Shown: positions 42,834-51,783 of the stretch, piece after piece | Layout of the letters: every line of letters starts with the position of its first letter | Numbering within the stretch: the stretch's first letter is position 1 | Assembly (NCBI RefSeq): GCF_014201135.1 | Contig: NZ_JACHDR010000001.1 | Span: 434,001-498,000 of the forward strand | Direction of reading: 5' to 3' | Length of the DNA stretch: 64,000 nucleotides | Source: Neomicrococcus aestuarii | Lineage (GTDB): Bacteria; Actinomycetota; Actinomycetes; Actinomycetales; Micrococcaceae | Made by a program: the position numbers and the translations under genes | Notes under the pieces: model-generated | Told to the model about the DNA's origin: nothing | Databases searched by the model: none | What the model saw: the letters and a program-made list of their open reading frames with translations, nothing else

Positions 42834-45800
42834 CTAGGGGGCCTCTGCGCCGCTAAGGGCCGTGCGGACGCTGTACGCGGGGTCGTCGGCCAAGACAGCG
42901 CGCACATCTGCATGATTCCGATTGGCTTGGTCCGTGAGTGCGCGTGCGAGTGCTCGACGGACGCGCGCGTCGGGGTCCCGCGCCAAGCGGATGCCGAGGT
43001 GTTCAGGTTCGCCGTGCTCAACCCACTTCAGCGCCACCAGACTCCGGATAGCCCATCCTTGCATCGAGAGAAACGCAAGGTCGTCTTTCACCGTGTCACC
43101 GAGACGTTGCAGCGCGATGGTCGGCCAGTAATCGGCCTTTTCGCCGAGTAGCGCGTAGACGACGCGTCGGACTTCTCTTCGCTGGTTATCGTTGCCTGCG
43201 AGGCTGGCGGCAAGCGCTAGCGCCTGCCCGCTACTTCCCTGGGGCATCCCGTTCATGCGGAAGCCGCCGAGCTTGTGGGTGTACTGGCCGTTGAGTTCGT
43301 CGTACTTCGACGGAGTGGGCGAGGTTGCGAGTCGCATGGCAGTCTCAAAATGACTTGAACGGTGGGCTTTATTGAGATGACGTGTGAGATTGCCTGCCGC
43401 GTTTAGATAGTCCGCGCGATCGCTCGAGCCAAGGTGCGGATCATCTGCGCGAATCAGTAGTTCGGTAACCGCGGTGTTGATTGAGTCTGAGGGCAGATGA
43501 CGGATGAGAAGTGAGTCGCCGATCGCATTCGTGCCGACGCTGTAGACGCCGGCGACGTGAGCAAGCGGTGTGGTGAGCCGCGCCAAAGCATCGGTCGCGA
43601 CGGCCGGATCGATGTCGGTCGGGTTGGCGAGTGCCAGCGTTTCCTGTGCCCAGTGGTTGCGTGCTGCGGCGAGTACGGTGAGTCCGTCGCGTGCGAGCGT
43701 CTCGTACTTGCTGATCGCATCGTGGGCAGTCTCACTTCGCGCGCCCTGCGCTCTGCCCAGAAGCGGCACAAGATGGGCGATGGCCCGTGGAGCGAGGTTC
43801 GGATGGCTGAGCGCGATTCTCGCCACAGCAAGCGCTTCATCGTCATCGTGGAACCGGTAGTGGTTTTCCTGCACCTCCGGTTGCCGCTCAAAGTGCTCCA
43901 ACGCGGCGGTCGCCGGTTCGAGAGCGATGCGGCCGGCAATACCCGCCAATGCTTTGATCGCGTTGTTATAACGCGAGGTGGCAAAGGAGCGCAGATCGGG
44001 TCGGGTACCTTCCTCGGCTGCTGCGAGCTCCGCAACGATATGCTCCGCGATGAAGTCCACGAGGGTGTCGGGCACGAGATCCGCCTGGGAAGCGATGAGG
44101 CGGTAGGTGGCGCCGACCGTCCAGTAGTTCGGCGCGTCCAGATTTTCCGTGATGTCAAGGAATTGAAGCGGCAGTGACTTGCCCAGTGAGTCGATCTGTT
44201 TTGTCGCACCGACCTGCGCGAGGTGATGAGCGGCGAGGGTAGGTTCGTCAGAATCGATCAGGATCGAGGCAAGCACGCGCCGCGCGCGTTCTTCTTCTAC
44301 CAAGTCGCTAGTCGCGACCGCATCGCGCAGCGCGCGCTGCGCGGAGATCGCCGCAGATCGCAGGGTGCCCTCGTTCAGTCCTGATAGCGCGTCGACGTAG
44401 GCGTCATGGGCCGTCGGCACGATTGGCCTTGAGGTGCCCATTTCCCGGACAGCGGTTTGCAGAGGGAGTAGCTCGTTGCTTGTGAACGGGTTCCAGCGTG
44501 AGCGGAAGGAACGCCTGCTGAAGATCCACGTCGATGCTTCGCCCCACTGCGAGGCAAGCGACGCAAAGCCGGAGGCCTCATCCCAGGCCAGGTCGGCTTC
44601 CTTGAACTTCTCGTATCGAGCGAGGCTGCGTGCGTGGCGAGCGGCGATGAGCCCGGAGACGCTATATCCGTGGGTGATCTTTCGAGCATCGGCAAGAAGC
44701 TCTGCCCAGTCCTGCGTCGACTCGGCGATGATCAGGCGAAGGCGCGTGCGTCGTATTTGATCGAGACCAGGAAGACGGGACAGCTCGGCCAGGGTGGGGA
44801 CGGCGCTGCTCAGCCAGTCGGAGCGGTCGTTAGCAATAGCTGTTTCGCCCGCAAGGAGCGCGAGGCGCACCTGGTCCTCGGGCTCCCCAAGCCGCAGCTC
44901 CTTGATGTCCGGAAGGTAGCCGAGCGGATTCATATAGAGGTTGATCGCGCTTTCGGTGACCTTGCGGCAGGCATCTACTGTTAGGGCAATCTCGGCCTGA
45001 GTTGTTAGCTCCGCGAGACGTGACTGCGTTATCTGGGCGGTTGTCGCGAGGCCTTGCTCGAGTGCCGACCAGAACTCATCGAGAGTGTGGCGTGCCGCCT
45101 CCTCGGCTCGTCCGTTGAGAGCCAAGAGGCGCACGCGCTCCTTGTCGTGAGACGCCGCATGAGGCTTGAACCCTGCATTTTGCAGGGCAGCCTGCCCCTT
45201 CTCGATGAGAGCAAGCGCCTGTTCGGGATCGGTCGTCTCAGCCGCCTTGTCGAAGAACTCCTGGGCGCCCGTGGAGACCTCTGGGGTGCGTGCGATTGCC
45301 TCGCGCACCCCGGCAGCATCGGCGGTGGGGACTTGGGTGACGTCGATCTTGAACTCGTGACAGAAGGCCTCGGCGGTGGGCATACCGAAGTACTCGATCA
45401 CGATCTCTGGCCGCTTTCGCAGGAGCGCCGAGAGTTCCTGCGCATCCCAAAGGTCGAGAACGATTGGGTGAAGCTCCTTGCGCTGAACAGCGAGTTCCTC
45501 GACTGCGCCGGTGCTCTTGACGGCGCATGCCACGCCTAGGATCAGGCGCTGAACCGTGAACGGCTGCTCCACATTGCGGAACTTCTTGATCGCGGCGGTG
45601 AGTTGAGATTTTCCGAACTGCTTGTAGTTCTTGCTCTGGAGAGCGACGCCCGCACCATCCGGCGCCAGTGCAACGATGTCGAGTCCGAGTTGGGCCTGCC
45701 CGCGGTCTCCGTAGAGCTGTGCTTCGCGAAGTCCTTCGACGTCTCGCATCATCCGTAGTTGAAGGCGCTCGAAGTTCTCCCAAGAAAGGGAGGTGAATGG

Positions 45801-45896
45801 AAGCTCCTCGAGCTTGCCGATCACCGGAGCCGGGGTGGTGACCGACGCCGGCGCGTAAAGCGATGAAGCCAGCGACAGAGGTTTCCAGTCAGCCAC
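42834..45896 (-). CDS. Mrr-like nuclease domain fused to a long helical-repeat region
   Basis: I start at GTG 45896, which has GGGAG nine bases upstream and begins just before conserved-looking sequence; the open frame continues to 46151 but that part is low-complexity Arg/Pro/Gly. The 1020-residue protein has an N-terminal restriction-endonuclease-like domain at about residues 25-140 (ENFERLQLRMMRDVEG, then LGLDIVALAPDGAGVALQSK, a D...QxK active site as in Mrr). The remaining 850 residues are almost wholly alpha-helical, suggesting TPR or HEAT repeats. It diverges from a SIR2 gene at 46161. A defence role with the SIR2 protein is inferred from the pairing. Confidence 0.7.
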   Translation of the reverse strand: MADWKPLSLASSLYAPASVTTPAPVIGKLEELPFTSLSWENFERLQLRMMRDVEGLREAQLYGDRGQAQLGLDIVALAPDGAGVALQSKNYKQFGKSQLTAAIKKFRNVEQPFTVQRLILGVACAVKSTGAVEELAVQRKELHPIVLDLWDAQELSALLRKRPEIVIEYFGMPTAEAFCHEFKIDVTQVPTADAAGVREAIARTPEVSTGAQEFFDKAAETTDPEQALALIEKGQAALQNAGFKPHAASHDKERVRLLALNGRAEEAARHTLDEFWSALEQGLATTAQITQSRLAELTTQAEIALTVDACRKVTESAINLYMNPLGYLPDIKELRLGEPEDQVRLALLAGETAIANDRSDWLSSAVPTLAELSRLPGLDQIRRTRLRLIIAESTQDWAELLADARKITHGYSVSGLIAARHARSLARYEKFKEADLAWDEASGFASLASQWGEASTWIFSRRSFRSRWNPFTSNELLPLQTAVREMGTSRPIVPTAHDAYVDALSGLNEGTLRSAAISAQRALRDAVATSDLVEEERARRVLASILIDSDEPTLAAHHLAQVGATKQIDSLGKSLPLQFLDITENLDAPNYWTVGATYRLIASQADLVPDTLVDFIAEHIVAELAAAEEGTRPDLRSFATSRYNNAIKALAGIAGRIALEPATAALEHFERQPEVQENHYRFHDDDEALAVARIALSHPNLAPRAIAHLVPLLGRAQGARSETAHDAISKYETLARDGLTVLAAARNHWAQETLALANPTDIDPAVATDALARLTTPLAHVAGVYSVGTNAIGDSLLIRHLPSDSINTAVTELLIRADDPHLGSSDRADYLNAAGNLTRHLNKAHRSSHFETAMRLATSPTPSKYDELNGQYTHKLGGFRMNGMPQGSSGQALALAASLAGNDNQRREVRRVVYALLGEKADYWPTIALQRLGDTVKDDLAFLSMQGWAIRSLVALKWVEHGEPEHLGIRLARDPDARVRRALARALTDQANRNHADVRAVLADDPAYSVRTALSGAEAP

Positions 45897-46160
45897 AAAA
45901 AACTCCCGCCTCGCCCAGCCCCGATCGCGCCCCTGAACTAGGGGACGAACCCGTCGACTCCATCCTACAGGGGCGCTAGAGCGCACTCCTGAACCAAGTC
46001 CCGACGCCAAACGTGGGGGACACCCCGTCACTGGCCCGCATCTCATGCGGCGAAAGAGCCGGCCTCCAGGGCCGATGCCATCCGCCCGGAGGCGTGGGCA
46101 CTTTTCGTGCCTGCCCCGCGTCGCTGGTGAGGGACGGGTCGCCGCTGCCATGCTGATATC

Positions 46161-47270
46161 GTGCAGACGAATCTCAATACGGCCCGTGAGTGGGTGGCGC
46201 AGGCGGGCGGCCGAGTCCTCTTTCTCTTGGGCGCGGGTGCTTCTAAACCTGCGCTTCCGGTCTCCGCTGAGCTCACTGACATCGTGCTCACGAGCATCGA
46301 TGAGGCGACAACCAACTTCGCCGCTGAATCGCGAGTCCCGGAGCTCTGGCGGGATATTCGTCCGGTGGTCTTATCGATGGGCTCAAACATCGAGGATCTC
46401 TATCAAGCCGTCGAGACGTTGACCTATCAGGACTCCGACCCAACGCGGTTCTGGGTGAACGGTTTCATGGAGTTCCCTACCTATGGCGGTGACACCGCAG
46501 CGCTGGCTCGAGACGCGCAGTGGATTCTCGACATGATCCAGGGGCATGCGCTTGGTGCGCTTGATGCTGCTCAGGCGAACGCTCCTCTCGACCACTTCGA
46601 GCCGCTGCTTCGTGCCGACAAGACTGGCATCGTCACGCTCAACTACGACCAGCTCATTGAGCGGGCTGGTGAGAGGTTCGGTGTCGAAGTCTCCGCAGGG
46701 GCCGAGCTGTGGGCTGGAGGCTTCCAGTGGCAATTCGAGACAGCAGCCGTGCCTCTCCTGAAGCTGCATGGCTCCATGACCTGGCGCGGCTCTCGATCCA
46801 CCAACCACGAAAGCGGGAACCTCGTCCCGGCTGTGGGCTTCTATGAAACGAATGGTCTCAACGAGGCGGCGCCGAATCGACTCCTGACCCCGACCGTGAT
46901 CTTCGGGTCGGGTTCGAAAACCACTCCCTTCTCGGCCTTCCCAGCGTTGACTCGTCAGTTCCACGACTGGCTTGAGGAATCAGAGCTGCTGGTCGTCGTC
47001 GGCTACTCCTTCCGCGATCAACATGTGGATGCGGCGATCCGCCGCTGGGCTTCGTTGTCACCGTCCCGTCGCATCGTCGTGATCGACCCTTACCCGCGTC
47101 GCCACATCGGCCAAGACGAGGACACACTTGGCGGATTGCTTTGGGCGATGGATGCGGAGTACCGGACGCCGGAGGCTCATGCTCCATCAGTGGCTTCCAC
47201 CTTCGGACAAAACCGGATCATCTTCCTGACTGGAGGCGTGGAGAGCCAGCTCCCGCTGCTGGTTGCTTAG
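46161..47270 (+). CDS. SIR2-family protein, putative anti-phage NADase
   Basis: The 369-residue protein has the SIR2 NAD-binding signature FLLGAGASKPALP at residues 21-33, then TLNYDQLIERAG, KLHGSMTWRGS with the catalytic-type His, and LLVVVGYSFRDQHVDAAIRRW. Bacterial SIR2 proteins of this group commonly destroy NAD during phage infection. The start is GTG 46161, which fits the motif position. It is divergent from the nuclease/repeat gene with 264 bases between, enough for a shared regulatory region. It is the last island gene before the right junction. Confidence 0.85.
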   Translation: MQTNLNTAREWVAQAGGRVLFLLGAGASKPALPVSAELTDIVLTSIDEATTNFAAESRVPELWRDIRPVVLSMGSNIEDLYQAVETLTYQDSDPTRFWVNGFMEFPTYGGDTAALARDAQWILDMIQGHALGALDAAQANAPLDHFEPLLRADKTGIVTLNYDQLIERAGERFGVEVSAGAELWAGGFQWQFETAAVPLLKLHGSMTWRGSRSTNHESGNLVPAVGFYETNGLNEAAPNRLLTPTVIFGSGSKTTPFSAFPALTRQFHDWLEESELLVVVGYSFRDQHVDAAIRRWASLSPSRRIVVIDPYPRRHIGQDEDTLGGLLWAMDAEYRTPEAHAPSVASTFGQNRIIFLTGGVESQLPLLVA

Positions 47271-47438
47271 CCGTTAAGCAACCCTCGGGCTGAGCCCTGA
47301 GCCCTGAGAGCTCGGCGGTCGAAAGCGGGGACCAAAAGGGGACCAGAATCATGCAAACCATGCATTGCATGACGTGTCCTGCATGATCTGATCCCCGGAA
47401 CTACGCGGTTCTTGGCCCGATTTGGGTCGTTTGGACGC
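47271..47438. other. Right-end non-coding region of the island
   Basis: No gene is seen. It has the 13-base inverted repeat at 47336-47348 (copy of 27732-27744 reversed), a nearby second GGGGACCA, and clustered ATGCA/TGCAT repeats at about 47350-47395 that could be recombinase binding sites. Confidence 0.5.
47336..47348. repeat. 13-base inverted repeat, right copy
   Basis: AAGGGGACCAGAA is the exact reverse complement of 27732-27744. GGGGACCA also occurs just before it, giving a short tandem. Confidence 0.45.
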
Positions 47439-47483
47439 CTGGGGGTCAAGAGGTCGTGGGTTCAAATCCCGCTAGCCCGACCA
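47439..47483 (+). pseudogene. 3' half of split native tRNA-Pro(GGG), right island junction
   Basis: After the shared CTGGGGGT the sequence gives the 3' anticodon stem TCAAG, variable loop, T-arm GTGGG-TTCAAAT-CCCGC, acceptor TAGCCCG, discriminator A and an encoded CCA. It pairs with the left half at 27506 rather than with the island tRNA, which differs at several compensating stem positions. Confidence 0.88.
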
Positions 47484-47575
47484 AATTCGCAGGATGACCT
47501 GCGGAAACGCGAATTCGATTTGGTGAGAACGGTCCGATTTAGGGCGTCAACACCGCTAGAGTTACCGCAAGTAAA

Positions 47576-47611
47576 GGAAAGACCCAGCATCTGATGATGC
47601 TGGGTCTTTCC
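47576..47611 (+). terminator. Terminator of the original tRNA-Pro
   Basis: A perfect 16-bp stem (47576-47591 with 47596-47611) with a 4-base loop is followed by TTGTTT. It would have ended the native tRNA transcript before the island inserted. The stretch from 47612 to 47700 holds nothing I can support. Confidence 0.8.
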
Positions 47612-47700
47612 TTGTTTCCTCAACTAGACGTCTTGGGAATGTAGCCCGAAGGGAGTCCGCACCTCTTCTGGCCTGTAGTCGGATAGGACAATCAAGACCG

Positions 47701-48030
47701 TCAGTCTGGTAACTGCTCATTTTGAGTTTCCCGAAGCCTCTTGAAGTTCTGTGAGGCGAATTTCAATCTGTCGAAATATCCTAAATCTCTGAGCATCGGA
47801 TGGTCTTTCCAAAGAAAACCCGGGGCGAGAAGAGCTCCGACCAAACCAGAAAGGCCAAACAGCGTGGACCCGTTTGAGTCTATTCCAGGGATTAGGCTGA
47901 CGTAATAGATACTGGCGAAGACTACGACCACACTGGCGATTAGCGGCACCACTCGAGTTCGTGGAATCAAGCTGCTTGGAAACAAGATTCCAACCGAAAG
48001 CCCTACTACCGCTAACAAGATGTAAGTCAT
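47701..48030 (-). CDS. Small membrane protein (109 aa), unknown function
   Basis: Starting at ATG 48030, the protein has three hydrophobic segments: YILLAVVGLSVGILF, VVPLIASVVVVFASIYYVSLI and LFGLSGLVGALLAPGFLW, then a charged C-terminus (RDLGYFDRLKFASQNFKRL). There is no family I recognise. It is alone on its strand. Confidence 0.6.
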   Translation of the reverse strand: MTYILLAVVGLSVGILFPSSLIPRTRVVPLIASVVVVFASIYYVSLIPGIDSNGSTLFGLSGLVGALLAPGFLWKDHPMLRDLGYFDRLKFASQNFKRLRETQNEQLPD

Positions 48031-48185
48031 ACTCGCCAATTTACTCTCTAGTCTTTAGAAACGGTCGCCATCTTTACAGGCGAAGGAAATTGGTGCGGGT
48101 ACATCTGCAATGAAGATGTACTGACCGTTTGTTCTCGCAATGGTTGTGTCCTGAGTCCGTGCTTGAGCGCTCGAGGGGTGAACGA

Positions 48186-48219
48186 ACACCATTGAGTGAT
48201 AGCCGAATGGTGTTTTTTG
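48186..48219 (+). terminator. Hairpin with T-run in the leader before the hydrolase gene
   Basis: AACACCATT (48186-48194) pairs with 48207-48215 and is followed by a T-rich run. It lies in the 300-base gap between the divergent genes at 48030 and 48344; otherwise that gap shows no gene. It may terminate an upstream transcript or act as an attenuator. Confidence 0.5.
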
Positions 48220-48343
48220 ATAAGTTTTTCGAAAGAATTATTGTTTCAAACTTCATTCTCTTTCTCTTTAGCATCCTGTGGGCTCCGGGTGCCCGTCGAA
48301 ATAATTCGGCAGGTGAACTATGCGTAATTCCAGAGGAGTCCAT

Positions 48344-49153
48344 ATGAGCGCTGATCCGAAGTTTTTCCACACTGCAGATGGCGTGCAGTTGGCCTACGAG
48401 GATGCCGGATCCGGTCCCGCGGTCATTCTTGTTCCGGGATTTTCGTGCATCGCTGCACACTGGAAATTTCAGCAAGAAGCTCTAGTTTCCGCTGGATATC
48501 GTGCCATCGCTGTAAATCTGCGATTCCACGGACCTTCAGATTTTCCGGCCACGGGCCAGCGTATTTCCCGCCTCGGCGCGGACCTCGCGGAGCTGATTGA
48601 GCATCTAGGCCTCAATGACGTGGCGCTGGTGGGACACTCAATGGGCGTATCCGTTTGCCTTTCCTATATCGATCTTTTCGGCACGGAGAAAGTTCGATCA
48701 TTCGCTGCCATCGACCAATCTCCGAAACTGATCAATGATGAAACTTGGGATTGGGGTGTGCGCCTAGTTGACTGGAGCAACGTCTGGGACTCCGTGAACG
48801 GACGTTTTGCGTGGGGTGATCCTTCGCGGGAACCTGAAGCGCCAGCTCACGTCGTGAATCTCTTCGAAGAAGTCGGCGGATTCTGGAACTTCCCTGAAAG
48901 TGTGGTCCCTTTGCTGGCCGATCACTTTGCTGCTGACTGGCGCGACGTCCTACCACGTGTTGATGTGCCGACGTGGGTATCCACTGGTCGCTTTTCGCCG
49001 TCGTTCCCGATTGAGGGCATGGAGTGGATGACGAACGCCTTGCCGAACGCTTCGTTGTCCGTCTTTGAAGAGAGTGGACACTGCCCTCATTGGAATGAGC
49101 CAGAGAAATTCAACGGCGAACTGTTGGCATTCATCAAGTCGTCGACGGTCTGA
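48344..49153 (+). CDS. Alpha/beta-fold hydrolase
   Basis: The 269-residue enzyme has the nucleophile elbow GHSMGVSV (Ser), the oxyanion region ILVPGFSCIAAHW, and a likely catalytic His in EESGHCPHWNEPEKF. ATG 48344 is chosen for its GAGGAG site eight bases upstream. It resembles non-haem haloperoxidase/esterase-type hydrolases. The substrate is unknown. It stands 112 bases before the GH3 gene. Confidence 0.85.
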   Translation: MSADPKFFHTADGVQLAYEDAGSGPAVILVPGFSCIAAHWKFQQEALVSAGYRAIAVNLRFHGPSDFPATGQRISRLGADLAELIEHLGLNDVALVGHSMGVSVCLSYIDLFGTEKVRSFAAIDQSPKLINDETWDWGVRLVDWSNVWDSVNGRFAWGDPSREPEAPAHVVNLFEEVGGFWNFPESVVPLLADHFAADWRDVLPRVDVPTWVSTGRFSPSFPIEGMEWMTNALPNASLSVFEESGHCPHWNEPEKFNGELLAFIKSSTV

Positions 49154-49264
49154 GCAAGGTCAAGTGAATTCTGTAGATTAACACGTGTGGGTTCGACGAC
49201 GAATCCTGCTCAAGTACAAGTGAGTGAATCGCCTTGACCGCTTGGTAACCAGACAAGAAAGGCA

Positions 49265-51749
49265 ATGATGGATTCCGAATTCAATACGCCGAACGATGAT
49301 CTGAATACTGACGACCGACTCAGAACCCTCATATCTGAACTGTCGCTAGAGGAAAAGGTTCTTTTGCTCACTGGTCGGGATTTTTGGACGACCTGGTCTC
49401 TGGAAAAGATCGGGCTTCGACGCATGCTCTTTTCTGACGGCCCCTCCGGCGTGAGGGGGTGAGGAGTGGGATGAGCGGAAGCCTTCCATGAACTTCCCCT
49501 CAGCTACGGCTATTAGCGCGTCTTGGGATCCTTCCATTGCGCGCCGCCTCGGTGCGGCTTCAGCTGTTGAGGCCCGCCGTAAGGGCGTCGACGTGGTTCT
49601 CGGCCCGACCATCAACCTGCACCGTTCTCCACTGGGTGGCCGTCACTTTGAAGCATTCAGCGAAGATCCCGTGCTTACCGCTGAGCTTGCTGCTGCATAC
49701 GTCGCAGGCGTTCAGCGCAACGGAGTTGGGGCCACTCCGAAGCATTACATCGCTAATGATTCGGAAACGGACCGATTCACTGTTGATGTGAAAGTCGACG
49801 AGCGGACTTTGCGAGAGCTCTATCTCCTGGCATTTGAGAAAGCCATCGTTGAGTCGAGGGCGTGGCTTGTGATGAGTGCTTACAACTCAATCAACGGTGT
49901 CACGGCGACCGAAAATCACCTGCTCGAAGCGCCTCTCAATAGCGAGTGGGGCTTTGACGGTGTGGTTATCAGCGACTGGACCGCAGTTCGTAGCCTCCGT
50001 AGCGCCAACGCCAGCCAAGATCTAGCGATGCCGGGCCCAGATGGACCCTGGGGCGAAGCGTTGGTGGCTGCGGTGCAATCAGGTGAAGTGTCTGAGGCCC
50101 CAGTGGACCGCAAAGTACTTCGCATCCTAAAACTTGCAGCACGAGTGGGAGCGCTTAAGGGTTTCGAACCGGTTCACACTGAGCTCGTCGACACCGAAGA
50201 CCTCGTCGCGTTTGCGCGTGAGGCGTCGATCGCCGGCACTGTCATGGTGAAGAATGATGGCATCCTTCCACTGAATCTGGACGAAGACACGAAAGTGGCG
50301 GTTATTGGCCACAATGCCCGCTTTGCGCGCACTCAGGGAGGCGGGTCAGCAACCGTTATCCCAGAGCGCGTTGTGACCCCACTTGAAGGCATTCAGGAAG
50401 TGTTTGGTTCGGACAACGTCACCTATAGTGCTGGTGCGATTGTTCAGGACGGGATTAACGAGCTACCGCTGGAACACATCACTCACCCGCACACCGGCAA
50501 ACCGGGAATGAGGGTCGAGTTCGTGGAGCCCGACGGTCAAGTGCTCTTCGCTGAAGACCGCCTTTCTACCTCGCTCGTGTGGTTCGGAGGGGACGCTCCC
50601 ATTTCGTCCGCCTCAAAGATCCGATTTCACACCGAGTACGCGCCGGAAGAAACCGGAACCATCCACCTCGGGTTCTCAAGCGTTGGACATGGACGGATCT
50701 TCGCGGACGGTGAACTTCTCCGCGAGGCAACTGTAGATCCCGTTGGCACGGATTTAGGCGCTGCCTTGCTGGCGCCACCAGGAGTTTCAGCGCCGGAGAC
50801 AGTAAAGCAGGGGATCCCTCTTGAGATTCTGATTGAAATTACACCTCGCTCGAACGCAGAGTTGTCCAACACCCTCGGTGTGACTATTGGTCTAGAGCCG
50901 AAAGACACTGACCCTGATGAGCTGATACGTGAGGCTACAGAGGCGGCCCGCGCCGCGAATGTGGCCATCGTCGTCGTAGGAACTAACTCCAAAGTGGAGT
51001 CCGAAGGATACGACCGAACCTCACTAGCACTGCCCGGAATGCAAGATCGTTTGGTGTCCGAGGTTGCAGCGGCCAATCCTCGCACCGTGGTTCTGGTTAA
51101 TGCAGGATCGCCGGTACTGATGCCGTGGCGAAATGACGTTGCCGCCACCCTGATTGGATTCTTCGGCGGTCAAGAATTCGGACATGCCTTCGCCGATATT
51201 CTCAAGGGGGTAGCAGAGCCAGGCGGCAGACTGCCCACCACGTGGCCGGCCAACGAAGAAGATGTACCAGTCATCAATGTGACGCCGGAATCCAATGGGA
51301 CTCTGACTTACAACGAAGGAATTCACATTGGCTACCGCGCCTGGCTCAAAGCCGGCGCCGAACCAGCCTATGAGTTTGGATTCGGTCTCGGTTACACAGA
51401 CTGGACTCTCGATTCCCTCGAGATACCTGAGAACCTAACAGCCGGTGAAGTTAGCTCGATCAGCATCACCGTGACGAATGTGGGATCCCGCGCGGGAAAG
51501 ACCGTCGTTCAGGTGTATGCGGAGAAACCCGACTCAGCAGTTGATCGCCCAGTGCGATGGCTCGTAGCCTCCGCACCTGTGTGGGCCGATGCTGGCGAAA
51601 CCGTAAACCTCACGGTGAAACTTCCAACGCGTCTGCTGGCCTACTGGGAAGACCGCTGGGTTTACGAATCCGGCGAGTACATCCTCCACGTTGGTACGTC
51701 GGTCACCAAGCTGGCACTTCACGCAAAGGTTGATTTGGTTGCGGGATAG
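49265..51749 (+). pseudogene. GH3-family beta-glycosidase, frameshifted at a G5 run
   Basis: The first frame (49265-49462) reads the start of GH3 proteins with LSLEEKVLLLTGRDFWTTWSLEKIGL and ends FSDGPSGVRG-stop. The second frame resumes with EEWDERKPSMNFPSATAIS and runs to 51749, containing the glycosidase core, the catalytic nucleophile region (GVVISDWTAVRS), a PA14-like insert near the middle, and a C-terminal fibronectin-III-like domain. Removing one G from 49455-49459 gives VRGEEW, the family sequence, and about 827 residues. The break may be phase variation, decay or a base-call error. The intracellular, signal-free N-terminus suggests a cytosolic beta-glucosidase. Confidence 0.82.
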
Positions 51750-51783
51750 TTGCGGGAGGCCCTGAGGACCTGAGCGTTGCGAA

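Larger units (their letters stand above)
27538..47446. mobile_element. Defence-bearing genomic island inserted in the tRNA-Pro anticodon loop
   Basis: The 8-base sequence CTGGGGGT occurs at 27538-27545 and 47439-47446, exactly where the two halves of one tRNA-Pro part. Joining 27506-27545 to 47447-47480 gives a 74-base tRNA with perfect acceptor (CGGGCTA/TAGCCCG), anticodon (CTTGA/TCAAG) and T stems. The interior holds a replacement tRNA-Pro, insertion sequences and anti-phage genes. No integrase, relaxase or phage structural gene is seen, so the element is probably immobilised, with its integrase lost in the insertion-sequence-rich left end. A 13-base inverted repeat lies near each end. Confidence 0.85.

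Noticed and set aside
45897-46151. N-terminal extension of the nuclease/repeat gene
   Set aside because: Low-complexity Arg/Pro/Gly sequence without ribosome support; GTG 45896 has a good site and begins at the domain.
47340-47400. ATGCA/TGCAT cluster as a replication origin or iteron array
   Set aside because: Only a few irregular copies, no replication protein nearby; recombinase sites at an island end fit better.
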